Shown piece after piece: positions 1 to 6,256 of a stretch of DNA of 12,576 nucleotides; position 1 is the stretch's first letter; each line of letters begins with the position of its first letter. This stretch comes from an uncultured Lysobacterales bacterium. Lineage in GTDB: Bacteria; Pseudomonadota; Gammaproteobacteria; Xanthomonadales; SZUA-36. The translations under genes were made by a program, and so were the position numbers. The stretch is taken from positions 1 through 12,576 of the forward strand of contig CALJWY010000126.1 of NCBI GenBank assembly GCA_937974465.1, read 5' to 3'. The notes beneath the pieces were generated by a model. It saw only the letters and a program-made list of their open reading frames with translations, searched no databases and was not told the origin of the DNA.

Positions 1-1116
1 CTGATAACCTACAAGGACCGAAAGCGCTACCTGTGGTTGATTGCGGTGGTTTTCCCGCTCGTCCCCCTTCTCAGTATGGGCTTGATGGTTTGGAGCGGTG
101 CTGAGTGGATGCTCTGGGTGCCACTGGTGTCACTCTACCTGCTTATACCCGTGCTGGATTATTTATTCCCGAACGACAGCAGCAACCCACCCGAACAAAT
201 CGTGCCGCAACTGGAAGCCGACACTTACTACCGCGTATTGAATCATCTCACCATACCATTACATTTCCTGATACTAATTGCCGGCGCCTGGTTTGTATCC
301 ACCTACCAGCCCGGTTGGTCCGGGTTTATTGCAATCAGCTTAACAGTGGGTGTTATTGGCGGTTTTGGCATCAATACCGGCCATGAACTGGGGCACAAAA
401 ACAACCGCGCAGATCGCCTCGCCGCCCGCCTGGTGCTGGCTGTACCTTTTTACGGACACTTCACCGTTGAGCATAATGCCGGCCACCACACGCAAGTTGC
501 AACGCCGGAAGATAGTGCAAGCGCCCGTTTTGGTGAGAGTATTTACCAATTTGCGCTGCGCGAAATTCCCGGCGGATTAAGGAGAGCGTGGCAGCTGGAA
601 AGCAAGCGGTTGCAGCGGCGTGGCTACAGTAGATGGGGCTGGCGAAACGAAATTCTGCAATCCTATGCCATATCGCTCGTCCTCTACCTCGGCCTGCTAA
701 TCTCATTCGGTATGATTACGCTGCCCTTCCTGTTGCTGCAGACCGCTTATGCCTGGTGGCAATTAACCAGCGCCAATTATATTGAGCACTATGGCCTGCT
801 GCGTGAGAAGCTGCCCAACGGACGTTATGAGCGCTGCCAGCCACGGCATTCCTGGAATGCAAACCACCTGGCCTCGAACCTGGTCTTATTCCATCTTGAA
901 CGGCACTCGGACCATCATTCATACGCTGCCCGTCACTACCAGTCATTACGGCATTATGATGATGTTCCTCAATTACCCAGCGGTTACTTTGGCATGTTTC
1001 TGCTCGCTTACGTACCATACCTTTGGCGTAAGGTGATGGATGCCAGGGTGCTCGAATTGGTAGACGGTGACATCACGCGCGTCAATAGGGCCCCATCAAG
1101 CTGGCAATCTGCCTGA
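1..1116 (+). CDS. alkB: Alkane 1-monooxygenase (AlkB), 5'-truncated by the window edge
   Basis: Integral-membrane non-heme di-iron hydroxylase that oxidises the terminal carbon of medium-chain n-alkanes, taking electrons from rubredoxin. The frame is open from base 1 and the first in-frame start-like codon (TTG at 37) lies inside the conserved N-terminal region, so the true start is upstream of the window. All histidine motifs of the family are present: HELGH (from 382), EHNAGHH (469-489), the AlkB-specific NYIEHYG (775-795) and HSDHH (904-918). Flanking text such as the NTGHELGHK and SNLVLFHLERHSDHH stretches is typical of true AlkB rather than of general fatty-acid desaturases. Hydrophobic segments at about 40-100, 110-165, 255-300, 310-370, 660-710 and 715-765 fit the six-helix topology. 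371 residues are visible against about 400 for the family. No rubredoxin gene follows; downstream is a porin-like gene on the same strand after about 190 bp. Confidence 0.95.
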   Translation: MITYKDRKRYLWLIAVVFPLVPLLSMGLMVWSGAEWMLWVPLVSLYLLIPVLDYLFPNDSSNPPEQIVPQLEADTYYRVLNHLTIPLHFLILIAGAWFVSTYQPGWSGFIAISLTVGVIGGFGINTGHELGHKNNRADRLAARLVLAVPFYGHFTVEHNAGHHTQVATPEDSASARFGESIYQFALREIPGGLRRAWQLESKRLQRRGYSRWGWRNEILQSYAISLVLYLGLLISFGMITLPFLLLQTAYAWWQLTSANYIEHYGLLREKLPNGRYERCQPRHSWNANHLASNLVLFHLERHSDHHSYAARHYQSLRHYDDVPQLPSGYFGMFLLAYVPYLWRKVMDARVLELVDGDITRVNRAPSSWQSA

Positions 1117-1304
1117 TCATAATTCCAACGCGGTGCGATCATGCTCCTTAATGAAGCACCAGCCACGCACGCTGTCACCATTAAAAACCCTATCTAACTG
1201 TTATAACTATCTATATTTCCATGGCTTGATTCTTGCTTAATAAGACCCATGGCAGGCGAAACAAACACAACCCCTGCCGCCAATTTTTTAACTGGAGAGG
1301 ACTT

Positions 1305-1946
1305 ATGCTAAGAAAAGTAATGGTAATGGGATTCATTTTATTGGGCGCTTTACATCATCAGAACGTGATTGCAGGCGATTTTTCGGCAAACATTGGTTAC
1401 AACAGCGAGTATATTTACAGGGGGATTCCACAGAAAACTTCCTCTGCGTTTGGCGGGGTGGACTACGAGCACGGCGGATTCTCCGCGGGCGTCTGGGCAG
1501 CCGATGTTGGCGATGGAATCGAGATTGATTACTACGGTGGCTATGCCATTGAGGTAGAGGATTTCAACTTTTCCGTTGGCGGTACATGGTACAGCTATAC
1601 CGGTGGGTTTGATGATGATTACATTGAGCTGAATCTCGGCGCTGGCTGGAAGTTTCTTTCCTTCGATGCGGCCATTGGTGAGTACAAAAATTTCGATGGC
1701 CCGACACTGAGCTACCAATTCTATTCAGTCACTGCCAGCCACAATGGGTTTTATGGCAAAGCCGGTGTGTTCGCCGATGACTTTGAAGGTGCATATTACG
1801 AAGCAGGTTATGGTAATAATCTGACTGTCAGCGATGTGGATTTATTTGATTATGCTTTTGCAGTCATTTACAGCGACTCAACCCTGCTTGGGGGAGATTC
1901 AGATACCAACCTGGTTTTAACACTCAGCAAGACATTTTCTTTCTGA
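1305..1946 (+). CDS. TorF-family putative outer-membrane porin
   Basis: 213-residue exported protein that looks like a small outer-membrane beta-barrel of the TorF/Gcw_chp family; the substrate is unknown. The frame is open further upstream, but the ATG at 1305 is preceded by a good GGAGAGG ribosome site and begins a signal peptide (MLRKV, hydrophobic core, cleavage likely after the VIA/G region near residue 23). The mature part is rich in Gly, Tyr, Phe and Asp in alternating patterns. It includes the early NIGYNSEYIYRG stretch typical of the family (a barrel strand, then a YRG turn) and a C-terminal Phe as in many outer-membrane proteins. It has no cysteine. An AT-rich 190 bp leader separates it from alkB, so it is probably transcribed on its own. 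The family call is from recalled sequence character, not from a search. Confidence 0.8.
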   Translation: MLRKVMVMGFILLGALHHQNVIAGDFSANIGYNSEYIYRGIPQKTSSAFGGVDYEHGGFSAGVWAADVGDGIEIDYYGGYAIEVEDFNFSVGGTWYSYTGGFDDDYIELNLGAGWKFLSFDAAIGEYKNFDGPTLSYQFYSVTASHNGFYGKAGVFADDFEGAYYEAGYGNNLTVSDVDLFDYAFAVIYSDSTLLGGDSDTNLVLTLSKTFSF

Positions 1947-2048
1947 CTTTGTCTTGAATATCGCCGCTCCTGGGCACCCTCTCGACCAGTTCCTGTCAGC
2001 CCAGGCTGGCTTCACGACCGTTTCATGGTCTCACTTTGAGTTGAACAT

Positions 2049-2080
2049 AAAAATGGCGGTTGCGTAGTTCGCAACCGCCA
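2049..2080 (-). terminator. Rho-independent terminator of the cysteine-rich protein gene
   Basis: Perfect 11-bp stem, TGGCGGTTGCG (2054-2064) with CGCAACCGCCA (2070-2080), and a 5-base loop. On the minus strand the hairpin is followed by five T (complement of A 2049-2053), placing it just downstream of the stop at 2103. On the plus strand it is followed by GTTATAAATT, a poor U-tract, but it may also stop readthrough from the convergent porin gene. Confidence 0.85.
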
Positions 2081-2102
2081 GTTATAAATTCATCAGTCTT
2101 TA

Positions 2103-2294
2103 CTAGAGCGAGCAGGTCATATCCTGGCCACAGCAAAGGGGTGATTTGATTTTTCCATGACCATTCGGGCATTCGGAAATTTGGACTTCGGTATTCTCGT
2201 CGATTTTGAGCATATTGTTTTCCAGTGGTGCATCACATTTACCACAGGTTGCATTGACGCTCATTCCACAGATTTTACATTCATAAGTTGCCAT
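2103..2294 (-). CDS. Small cysteine-rich, zinc-ribbon-like protein (63 aa)
   Basis: Cytoplasmic 63-residue protein with no signal peptide. The ATG at 2294 has a GAGGAAAA ribosome site eight or so bases upstream. It contains eight cysteines: C6xxC9, C17xxC20, C42 (followed by H46 in a CPNGHGKIK stretch), C54-C55 and C61. This is enough for two tetrahedral metal sites, most simply zinc knuckles. The first knuckle (ECKICGM) resembles the start of a rubredoxin, but the second rubredoxin motif CPxCG is not there, so I do not call it rubredoxin. I recall similar short unannotated proteins in aquatic bacteria but cannot name a family. It is transcribed alone, with its own terminator and a possible -10 box. 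Confidence 0.8.
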   Translation of the reverse strand: MATYECKICGMSVNATCGKCDAPLENNMLKIDENTEVQISECPNGHGKIKSPLCCGQDMTCSL

Positions 2295-2332
2295 GACTTT
2301 TCCTCGTTCATTGGTGGTTAAGGGGTCTATTT

Positions 2333-2338
2333 AGTATA
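2333..2338 (-). promoter_or_regulatory. Possible -10 box (TATACT) of the cysteine-rich protein gene
   Basis: Read on the minus strand, TATACT lies about 40 bp upstream of the ATG at 2294, giving a short leader. No good -35 hexamer is visible 16-18 bp upstream. The box is flanked by GGGGT (2322-2326) and ACCCC (2338-2342), a 5-bp inverted repeat that could be an operator. Weak, sequence-only call. Confidence 0.3.
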
Positions 2339-2487
2339 CCCCGAAACCGGCAAGGTAATAGGGGCCATTGAAAGGAAATAACTGCAAACAACTGTCAAAA
2401 ACCACTCTCATATGTTGCATGCAGGACATGCTTATGCTCCACTGGTTAGTACTCCGGATTTTGGAGCATGATGAGAAGGAAGCACCC

Positions 2488-2964
2488 ATGAAAAATCTAA
2501 GATTGACATACCTGATCCTGATAGCACTGACGATTGCTCTTGCTGCTTGTAGCAAAGATGACGACAAGGTGAATGGTGCCGCAGATCAGGCTAAAAGTGC
2601 GATGGAAATGATGAAAGAAGCTGGCTCTGATGCAGCCAAGGCGGCTGGTGATGCGGCTGACGCAGCTGGTGACATGGCCGGTGATGCCGTCGATGCAGCC
2701 GCTGAAATGGCTGATGATGCAGCAGATGCAGTCGGTGATATGGCTGATGCTACTGTCGATATGGCCAATGATGCGGTCGATGCAGCCGGTGAAATGGCTG
2801 GTGACGCAGCAGATGCAGTCGGTGAAATGGCTGAGGACGCTGTTGAGGCCGCCAAGGATGCTGCAGGAACACAGGCTGAGGACGCTATTGACGCCGCCAA
2901 GGATGCTGCGGAAGAACAGGCGGAAGATGCGGTGGGCGAACTTACCGAAAAGAGTGGCGGCTGA
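2488..2964 (+). CDS. Alanine-rich amphipathic-helix repeat lipoprotein
   Basis: 158-residue lipoprotein of unknown function. The ATG at 2488 follows a GAGAAGGAAG ribosome site and opens a lipoprotein signal peptide with lipobox LAAC, Cys21 being the lipidated residue. Ser at +2 predicts sorting to the outer membrane. The rest is one long Ala/Asp/Glu/Met-rich helix with no Cys, Pro or aromatic residue. Residues of about 60-150 divide into units such as GDMAGDAVDAA (11), AEMADDAADAV (11), GDMADATVDMA (11), NDAVDAA (7), GEMAGDAADAV (11), GEMAEDAVEAA (11), then two 15-residue units starting KDAA. These lengths all keep a hydrophobic stripe in phase, as in coiled coils and in LEA-like or apolipoprotein-like proteins. 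A shape or envelope-tethering role, or stress protection, is possible; neither is shown. It is a separate transcription unit between genes on the opposite strand. Confidence 0.85.
   Translation: MKNLRLTYLILIALTIALAACSKDDDKVNGAADQAKSAMEMMKEAGSDAAKAAGDAADAAGDMAGDAVDAAAEMADDAADAVGDMADATVDMANDAVDAAGEMAGDAADAVGEMAEDAVEAAKDAAGTQAEDAIDAAKDAAEEQAEDAVGELTEKSGG
2692..2865 (+). repeat. Tandem 87-bp coding repeat inside the lipoprotein gene
   Basis: Bases 2692-2778 and 2779-2865 are two diverged copies of an 87-bp (29-codon) block; for example GATGCAGCCGCTGAAATGG at 2692 against GATGCAGCCGGTGAAATGG at 2779, and GCAGCAGATGCAGTCGGTGA in both. The block equals two 11-residue units plus one 7-residue unit. 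Downstream a 45-bp (15-codon) spacing recurs, AAGGATGCTGC at 2854 and 2899. Copy number may vary between strains. Confidence 0.75.
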
Positions 2965-3010
2965 AACAACTCACTTTTCTATAGCTGTTTATTTACCAAT
3001 GAAATGGTCA

Positions 3011-3034
3011 TCCACCCCCGACTGCGGGGGTGGA
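3011..3034. terminator. GC-rich hairpin, possible bidirectional terminator
   Basis: Perfect 10-bp stem, TCCACCCCCG (3011-3020) and CGGGGGTGGA (3025-3034), with tetraloop ACTG. It lies 46 bp after the lipoprotein stop on the plus strand and 11 bp after the stop of the small minus-strand ORF ending at 3046. Neither side has a U-tract, so it is an atypical terminator or a transcript-stabilising hairpin. Confidence 0.5.
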
Positions 3035-3045
3035 TGGTCGCAAAC

Positions 3046-3159
3046 TCATCGCCTGGATAAAAACAAATACCTGCGCAAACCAAAGTTACCTTTATAACCA
3101 GCCAACACAAATCCAACCAGAAATATAGGCGCTGCAAAGACCAGAATTATCGACAGCAT
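3046..3159 (-). CDS. Possible 37-residue single-pass membrane protein
   Basis: Short frame beginning MLSIILVFAAPIFLVGFVLAG: a hydrophobic helix of about 20 residues followed by a basic tail with several Arg and one Lys, as expected for a small inner-membrane protein with its C-terminus in the cytoplasm. An AGAGG sequence lies about 11 bp upstream of the ATG at 3159, a rather long spacing. It is 76 bp downstream of the YbaK-type gene on the same strand and is followed by the hairpin at 3011-3034. The frame is open upstream to 3291, but that part overlaps the YbaK gene and looks non-coding. Could be chance. Confidence 0.35.
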   Translation of the reverse strand: MLSIILVFAAPIFLVGFVLAGYKGNFGLRRYLFLSRR

Positions 3160-3235
3160 AAAAATTTCAGCCTCTTCCCCAGGTTTGCGCCGATTGCGCA
3201 ATGCCAGCACCGGTTGTGCTAATTGACAGGGAAGA

Positions 3236-3730
3236 CTAAGACTTAATGAGCGACCAGGGTTTCGAAAACCGAAAACATACCGGCCTGGCAACGGCTTGCC
3301 AGTCAGATGCGGCCATGATGATGGAATTTCTTAGGGTGCCGGCGTTGAAGGCGACCTTGTCGGTCCCGGATCCTATCAATTCATCAGCATACAGTTCAAA
3401 GGGCAGGATGGGCTCGCCAAATGGTGGCACTGATCCGGGAACCAGCCCCACCAGTTCATTCAGTTCATCGACCGTTGCAAACCTCGACCTTTTGACCCCA
3501 AGCTTTCGCCGGATAGCCCCCGAATCAAGCTTACGATCCGCCGGCAACACGAATAGACGAAACGCATCACCTGTCTGTAGCAACAAGGCTTTTGCCCCCA
3601 CACTCAATGCCTCTCCGCGGGCAGCAGCAGACTCCGCAGAGGTCCTGGTCGGTTCGTGTTCAACTTCACGGAAGTCTACCTTCTCCGCATGTAGCAATGC
3701 GCGGATTTTCTCCAACGTATTTTGGGACAT
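3236..3730 (-). CDS. YbaK/EbsC-type aminoacyl-tRNA deacylase (trans-editing protein)
   Basis: 164-residue cytoplasmic protein of the YbaK/ProX editing-domain family, which hydrolyses misacylated tRNA (in characterised members Cys-tRNA(Pro) or Ala-tRNA(Pro)). The family fold is recognisable from an N-terminal helix (TLEKIRALL), the HEPTRTSAESA stretch near 25-35, and the conserved lysine in VGAKALLLQ (Lys47), matching the catalytic Lys of YbaK. A basic R-KLG segment near 74-80 and the loop GLVPGSVPPFG at 95-105, equivalent to the GxxPxG substrate loop, are also present. Length is near the family norm of about 160. The ATG at 3730 has only a weak ribosome site (GGTAG). Which tRNA it edits cannot be read from the sequence. 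Confidence 0.88.
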   Translation of the reverse strand: MSQNTLEKIRALLHAEKVDFREVEHEPTRTSAESAAARGEALSVGAKALLLQTGDAFRLFVLPADRKLDSGAIRRKLGVKRSRFATVDELNELVGLVPGSVPPFGEPILPFELYADELIGSGTDKVAFNAGTLRNSIIMAASDWQAVARPVCFRFSKPWSLIKS

Positions 3731-3906
3731 GGCAATCTACCAATGGTGTGCTGTGTTTACGCCCGCAGTATAAATCACTCCAGCCTGCATACCGATAGCT
3801 GCTGAGCGCATGCATAACGGTTGACGCTTAAAGCAAACCGACGCTCCAGCACCCCTGTGTCAACCGGATAATTACCCGGAACGGCGGAATGCAAGGAGGC
3901 TTGCCG

Positions 3907-4374
3907 TTAACGTGCTGAGCCGTGAATGTAGTCCCGCAGGGTGCGGTTCTCGAAAACCTTCTCTTCAAAGTGCGCGTTTACCAGGTCTCCGATTGATATA
4001 ATTCCAACCAGGCGACCATCATCCATGATTGGTAAATGCCGAATACGGTTCTTTGTCATGACACCCATGGCATAGTTCAGATCATCACTCGGGACACCAA
4101 TCACCAGGTCCTTTGTCATGGCATCCTCAACCAGGGACGGGCATACGGAATCTGCCAGCGATCCGGACTGATTCAACCGGTCACAGCTTTGGCCGCAAAC
4201 CTGCAAAACATCACGCTCTGTAATGATGCCGGCAATTTCACCATTCGCTTCCATAACAACCAGGGCACCGATCCTGTGCTCGTTTAATCGATTGATCGCC
4301 TTATGGATGGTCTGACCGACTTCAATTGTCACTACATTGGCACCTTTCTCATGGATAATATCTTTTATCAGCAT
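3907..4374 (-). CDS. Tandem CBS-domain (Bateman module) protein
   Basis: 155-residue cytoplasmic protein made only of two CBS domains, at about residues 10-58 and 84-133. Each ends in the typical hydrophobic strand and helix: GEIAGIITERDVLQ (45-58) and GRLVGIISIGDLVN (120-133), with RIRHLPIMDD preceding the second. Such pairs bind adenine nucleotides (AMP, ATP, SAM, NADH) and act as energy sensors; the partner is unknown. Cys60, Cys64 and Cys78 lie in the linker between domains and could be redox sensitive (inference). The ATG at 4374 has a strong AAGGAG ribosome site (complement of 4382-4387). About 180 bp separate it from the gene upstream on the same strand, so it probably has its own promoter. 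Confidence 0.9.
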   Translation of the reverse strand: MLIKDIIHEKGANVVTIEVGQTIHKAINRLNEHRIGALVVMEANGEIAGIITERDVLQVCGQSCDRLNQSGSLADSVCPSLVEDAMTKDLVIGVPSDDLNYAMGVMTKNRIRHLPIMDDGRLVGIISIGDLVNAHFEEKVFENRTLRDYIHGSAR

Positions 4375-4555
4375 GTACGTACTCCTTGGTTGGTATAGAA
4401 AGAATAGTAGTCACGAATGCAGAATGCTACACGACCATCGCAAATTGTCCGATTATTATTACATTGAGTCGCCACAAGGATAAGCTGGAAGACCCTCTGA
4501 TCTATTGTCAGGAAAACATGGAGTCGTATTCTGCAAAGCTGATCAACATCACTGC

Positions 4556-5197
4556 TTAAAATGTCTCCTGACCTGCATGCTTCAGAATCGCGTGTATTTG
4601 TGAGAGTGGAACACCGCAACCATGGTAATCGTGGGTAATCAGCGTACGCCTGGAATCATGTTCAAGCACCAGCGAAGGGAAACTTCTAACATACAGTTCG
4701 GCACGAAATTGAAGCTGATAACGGAACGCCGTTTCCGTCTTTTCCGAGTCAAGATCCCTGCTGAACAGGCAGCGGTCCAAACCCAATTCTGCGGCCAGCT
4801 CAATGAGTGTTTCCGGCTCGGATGGATTCATGGCTCTCAGGTAATAGGCCTTCTGGATGGCTTCGATCATCGCTTCTTCTGCTTGTTGCCACGATGCTGC
4901 AACCACGGCGCGACAGGCCTTGTAAGTATCACGACGTGGTTCGCACTGGCTCCAGAAATCAAAATTGAACTCACTGCCCACCATCGACTGGATCTTCTGC
5001 CAATGCCCTTGCACCATCGCGCGGGTCTGTTCAGGCATGGGTTCATCGTTATCCGGCGCCAGCCCCCCCAGCACATTCTGCCAGGTAATGTCGCCAGGCA
5101 GCTTGTCACGCAATTCAAGCAGCACGGGCCGGAAGGCCCAACACCAGCTGCACATCGGATCATGAACATAGTAAAGAATGGTTGCAGAACCGGTCAT
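4556..5197 (-). CDS. DsbA-family thiol-disulfide protein (FrnE-like)
   Basis: 213-residue thioredoxin-fold protein of the DsbA/FrnE group. The active-site motif CSWC is at Cys16-Cys19, directly after the first strand (TILYYVHDPM), and the cis-proline loop is SFPSLV with Pro174. An inserted helical domain fills residues of about 50-150, as in DsbA. There is no signal peptide, so unlike DsbA it is expected in the cytoplasm, like FrnE-type oxidoreductases. Other cysteines are Cys85, Cys95, Cys143 and Cys194. It is the last gene of a three-gene unit: its ATG at 5197 is 10 bp after the GNAT stop, and its weak ribosome site (AGGT) overlaps that stop. The substrate is unknown. Confidence 0.88.
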   Translation of the reverse strand: MTGSATILYYVHDPMCSWCWAFRPVLLELRDKLPGDITWQNVLGGLAPDNDEPMPEQTRAMVQGHWQKIQSMVGSEFNFDFWSQCEPRRDTYKACRAVVAASWQQAEEAMIEAIQKAYYLRAMNPSEPETLIELAAELGLDRCLFSRDLDSEKTETAFRYQLQFRAELYVRSFPSLVLEHDSRRTLITHDYHGCGVPLSQIHAILKHAGQETF

Positions 5198-5207
5198 TTC
5201 GTATGAC

Positions 5208-5723
5208 CTAAAGCATCATTTCGTACTGAAGTGCGTTTACATCAAATATTTGGATCATTGGTCCTTTTTTCATGCCCAGTTTCTCGGCAACCCTGATCGA
5301 TGCGATATTCTCCGGAATTATCAGGGCGACCAATTTTTGAACATTGAGGTCATCCCTGGCAAATTCGACACAGGCCCTGGCGGCTTCGGTACCAATCCCC
5401 CTGCCCCAATATTTTCTTAGATAACGATACCCCACTTCCGGCAGATCAATTTCCGGCAAGTATTTAATGCCGCAAAACCCGATCACCTTGCCCGTTTGCT
5501 TCAACTCAACCGCAAAACGGCCGTAGCCATATTTTCTGTAGTCAGCCAGCGGCCCTTCTTCCAGCACCTTTTTGGCTTCCAACAGGTCTTTTAAGGGCTT
5601 TGGTTCTGCGTACTTTATCACCTCAGGGTCACTGTTTAAGTCAAACATGACCTGAAGATCATCATACGTAAAGAGCCTCAGGTGTAACCTCTCTGTTTCG
5701 AGTTCTGTACGAATCAATCCCAT
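5208..5723 (-). CDS. GNAT-family N-acetyltransferase (RimJ/RimL type)
   Basis: 171-residue acetyl-CoA-dependent acetyltransferase. The N-terminus (TERLHLRLFTYDD) is typical of RimJ/RimL-type GNAT proteins. The acetyl-CoA pyrophosphate loop is WGRGIGT (106-112) after strand VGYRYLRKY, and motif B is ASIRVAEKLGM (141-151). I chose the ATG at 5723, which overlaps the TGA of the upstream gene as TGATG, rather than the in-frame GTG one codon earlier; GAGG just upstream supports translational coupling. The substrate (ribosomal protein, small amine or antibiotic) cannot be told from the sequence. It is the middle gene of the unit with the ybiI-like and DsbA-like genes. Confidence 0.9.
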   Translation of the reverse strand: MGLIRTELETERLHLRLFTYDDLQVMFDLNSDPEVIKYAEPKPLKDLLEAKKVLEEGPLADYRKYGYGRFAVELKQTGKVIGFCGIKYLPEIDLPEVGYRYLRKYWGRGIGTEAARACVEFARDDLNVQKLVALIIPENIASIRVAEKLGMKKGPMIQIFDVNALQYEMML

Positions 5724-5989
5724 CACCTCAGTTGACTGTCTTTACTTCCCCGGCGATTGATACCTCCACTAGCAGCCTGTTGTTTATCAAGCGTTGACTG
5801 GCATGCAACACAAAGTCGAACGCCGGGAACCGCTGAGCGTCTCGCCTCCGGAATAACCGCGCTACATTCCTCGCAATGTCGGAGGCTCTCACCTCGCGGT
5901 AGTTGGCTGCGTGCCCGTTTTACGGCATCCTCAATGGTTGCGTCAATCTGGTCCTGCACCGCGCCATCTTTTGCGAATCCTCCAGCCAT
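5723..5989 (-). CDS. ybiI: DksA/TraR-family C4 zinc-finger protein, YbiI-like
   Basis: 88-residue protein, the same length as E. coli YbiI, with clear likeness along its whole length: MAGGFAKD start, QIDATIEDAV helix, LPRGESL, then a C4 zinc finger (Cys39, Cys42, Cys60, Cys63) and the invariant tail NRRGSKDSQLR. DksA/TraR proteins enter the RNA polymerase secondary channel; YbiI-type members are short and their function is not settled. The ATG at 5989 was chosen because GGAGA sits 6 bp upstream; the in-frame TTG at 6001 would place that ribosome site inside the gene. It is the first gene of a three-gene unit, with its stop overlapping the GNAT start. Divergent from the M3 peptidase gene. Confidence 0.93.
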   Translation of the reverse strand: MAGGFAKDGAVQDQIDATIEDAVKRARSQLPRGESLRHCEECSAVIPEARRSAVPGVRLCVACQSTLDKQQAASGGINRRGSKDSQLR

Positions 5990-6090
5990 GATTATCTCCA
6001 AGCGTCAAAATACATAATCTATCTATACCTGCGTTGATGTCTGTTGGCAAGCTTCACATCTCGATCAAAACCCAACTTTCGAACCATGCT

Positions 6091-6127
6091 TTTACACCTT
6101 GTAAATAGTAAAATGTTGCGGTTTTAC
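6091..6127. promoter_or_regulatory. Cluster of TTTAC/GTAAA inverted repeats in a divergent intergenic region
   Basis: TTTACA-CCT-TGTAAA (6091-6105) is a perfect 6-3-6 palindrome. A second inverted pair, GTAAAA (6108-6113) and TTTTAC (6122-6127), follows at once. The cluster lies between the start of the ybiI-like unit (5989) and the M3 peptidase gene (6257), where an operator would be expected. I do not recognise the regulator, and AT-rich chance repeats remain possible. Confidence 0.35.
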
Positions 6128-6256
6128 AGTTCCTTTTAATTGCAGGAATCTTTGGCCTTTTGATGAACCCGTACTTTAGCTTCAGAATGATTCAGAGACG
6201 CCTTAACTTTTGAGTTTCTAGCCGGCTTTCTGGGCCGATTACCCGAGGAATGTTCA

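Noticed and set aside
2103..2294. Reading the cysteine-rich protein as the AlkB rubredoxin
   Set aside because: Rubredoxin needs CxxCG and CPxCG about 30 residues apart with conserved aromatic residues; only the first knuckle is present and the cysteine number is wrong.
2586..2969. 127-codon open frame antisense to the alanine-rich lipoprotein
   Set aside because: It is a by-product of the repeated GCN/GAT codons on the plus strand, which read as Ser/Ala-rich sequence on the other strand; no ribosome site or recognisable domain.
3246..3773. 175-codon open frame antisense to the YbaK-type gene
   Set aside because: Shadow frame; Ser/Pro/Asn-rich with no domain, whereas the minus strand encodes conserved editing-domain motifs.
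3818..3866. Inverted repeat CGGTTGAC ... GTCAACCG
   Set aside because: The arms are 8 bp but 33 bp apart, with no T-run and no promoter nearby; likely chance.
4622..5206. 194-codon open frame antisense to the DsbA-like gene
   Set aside because: The minus-strand gene has CSWC, a cis-Pro loop and operon context; the plus-strand frame has no coherent protein pattern.
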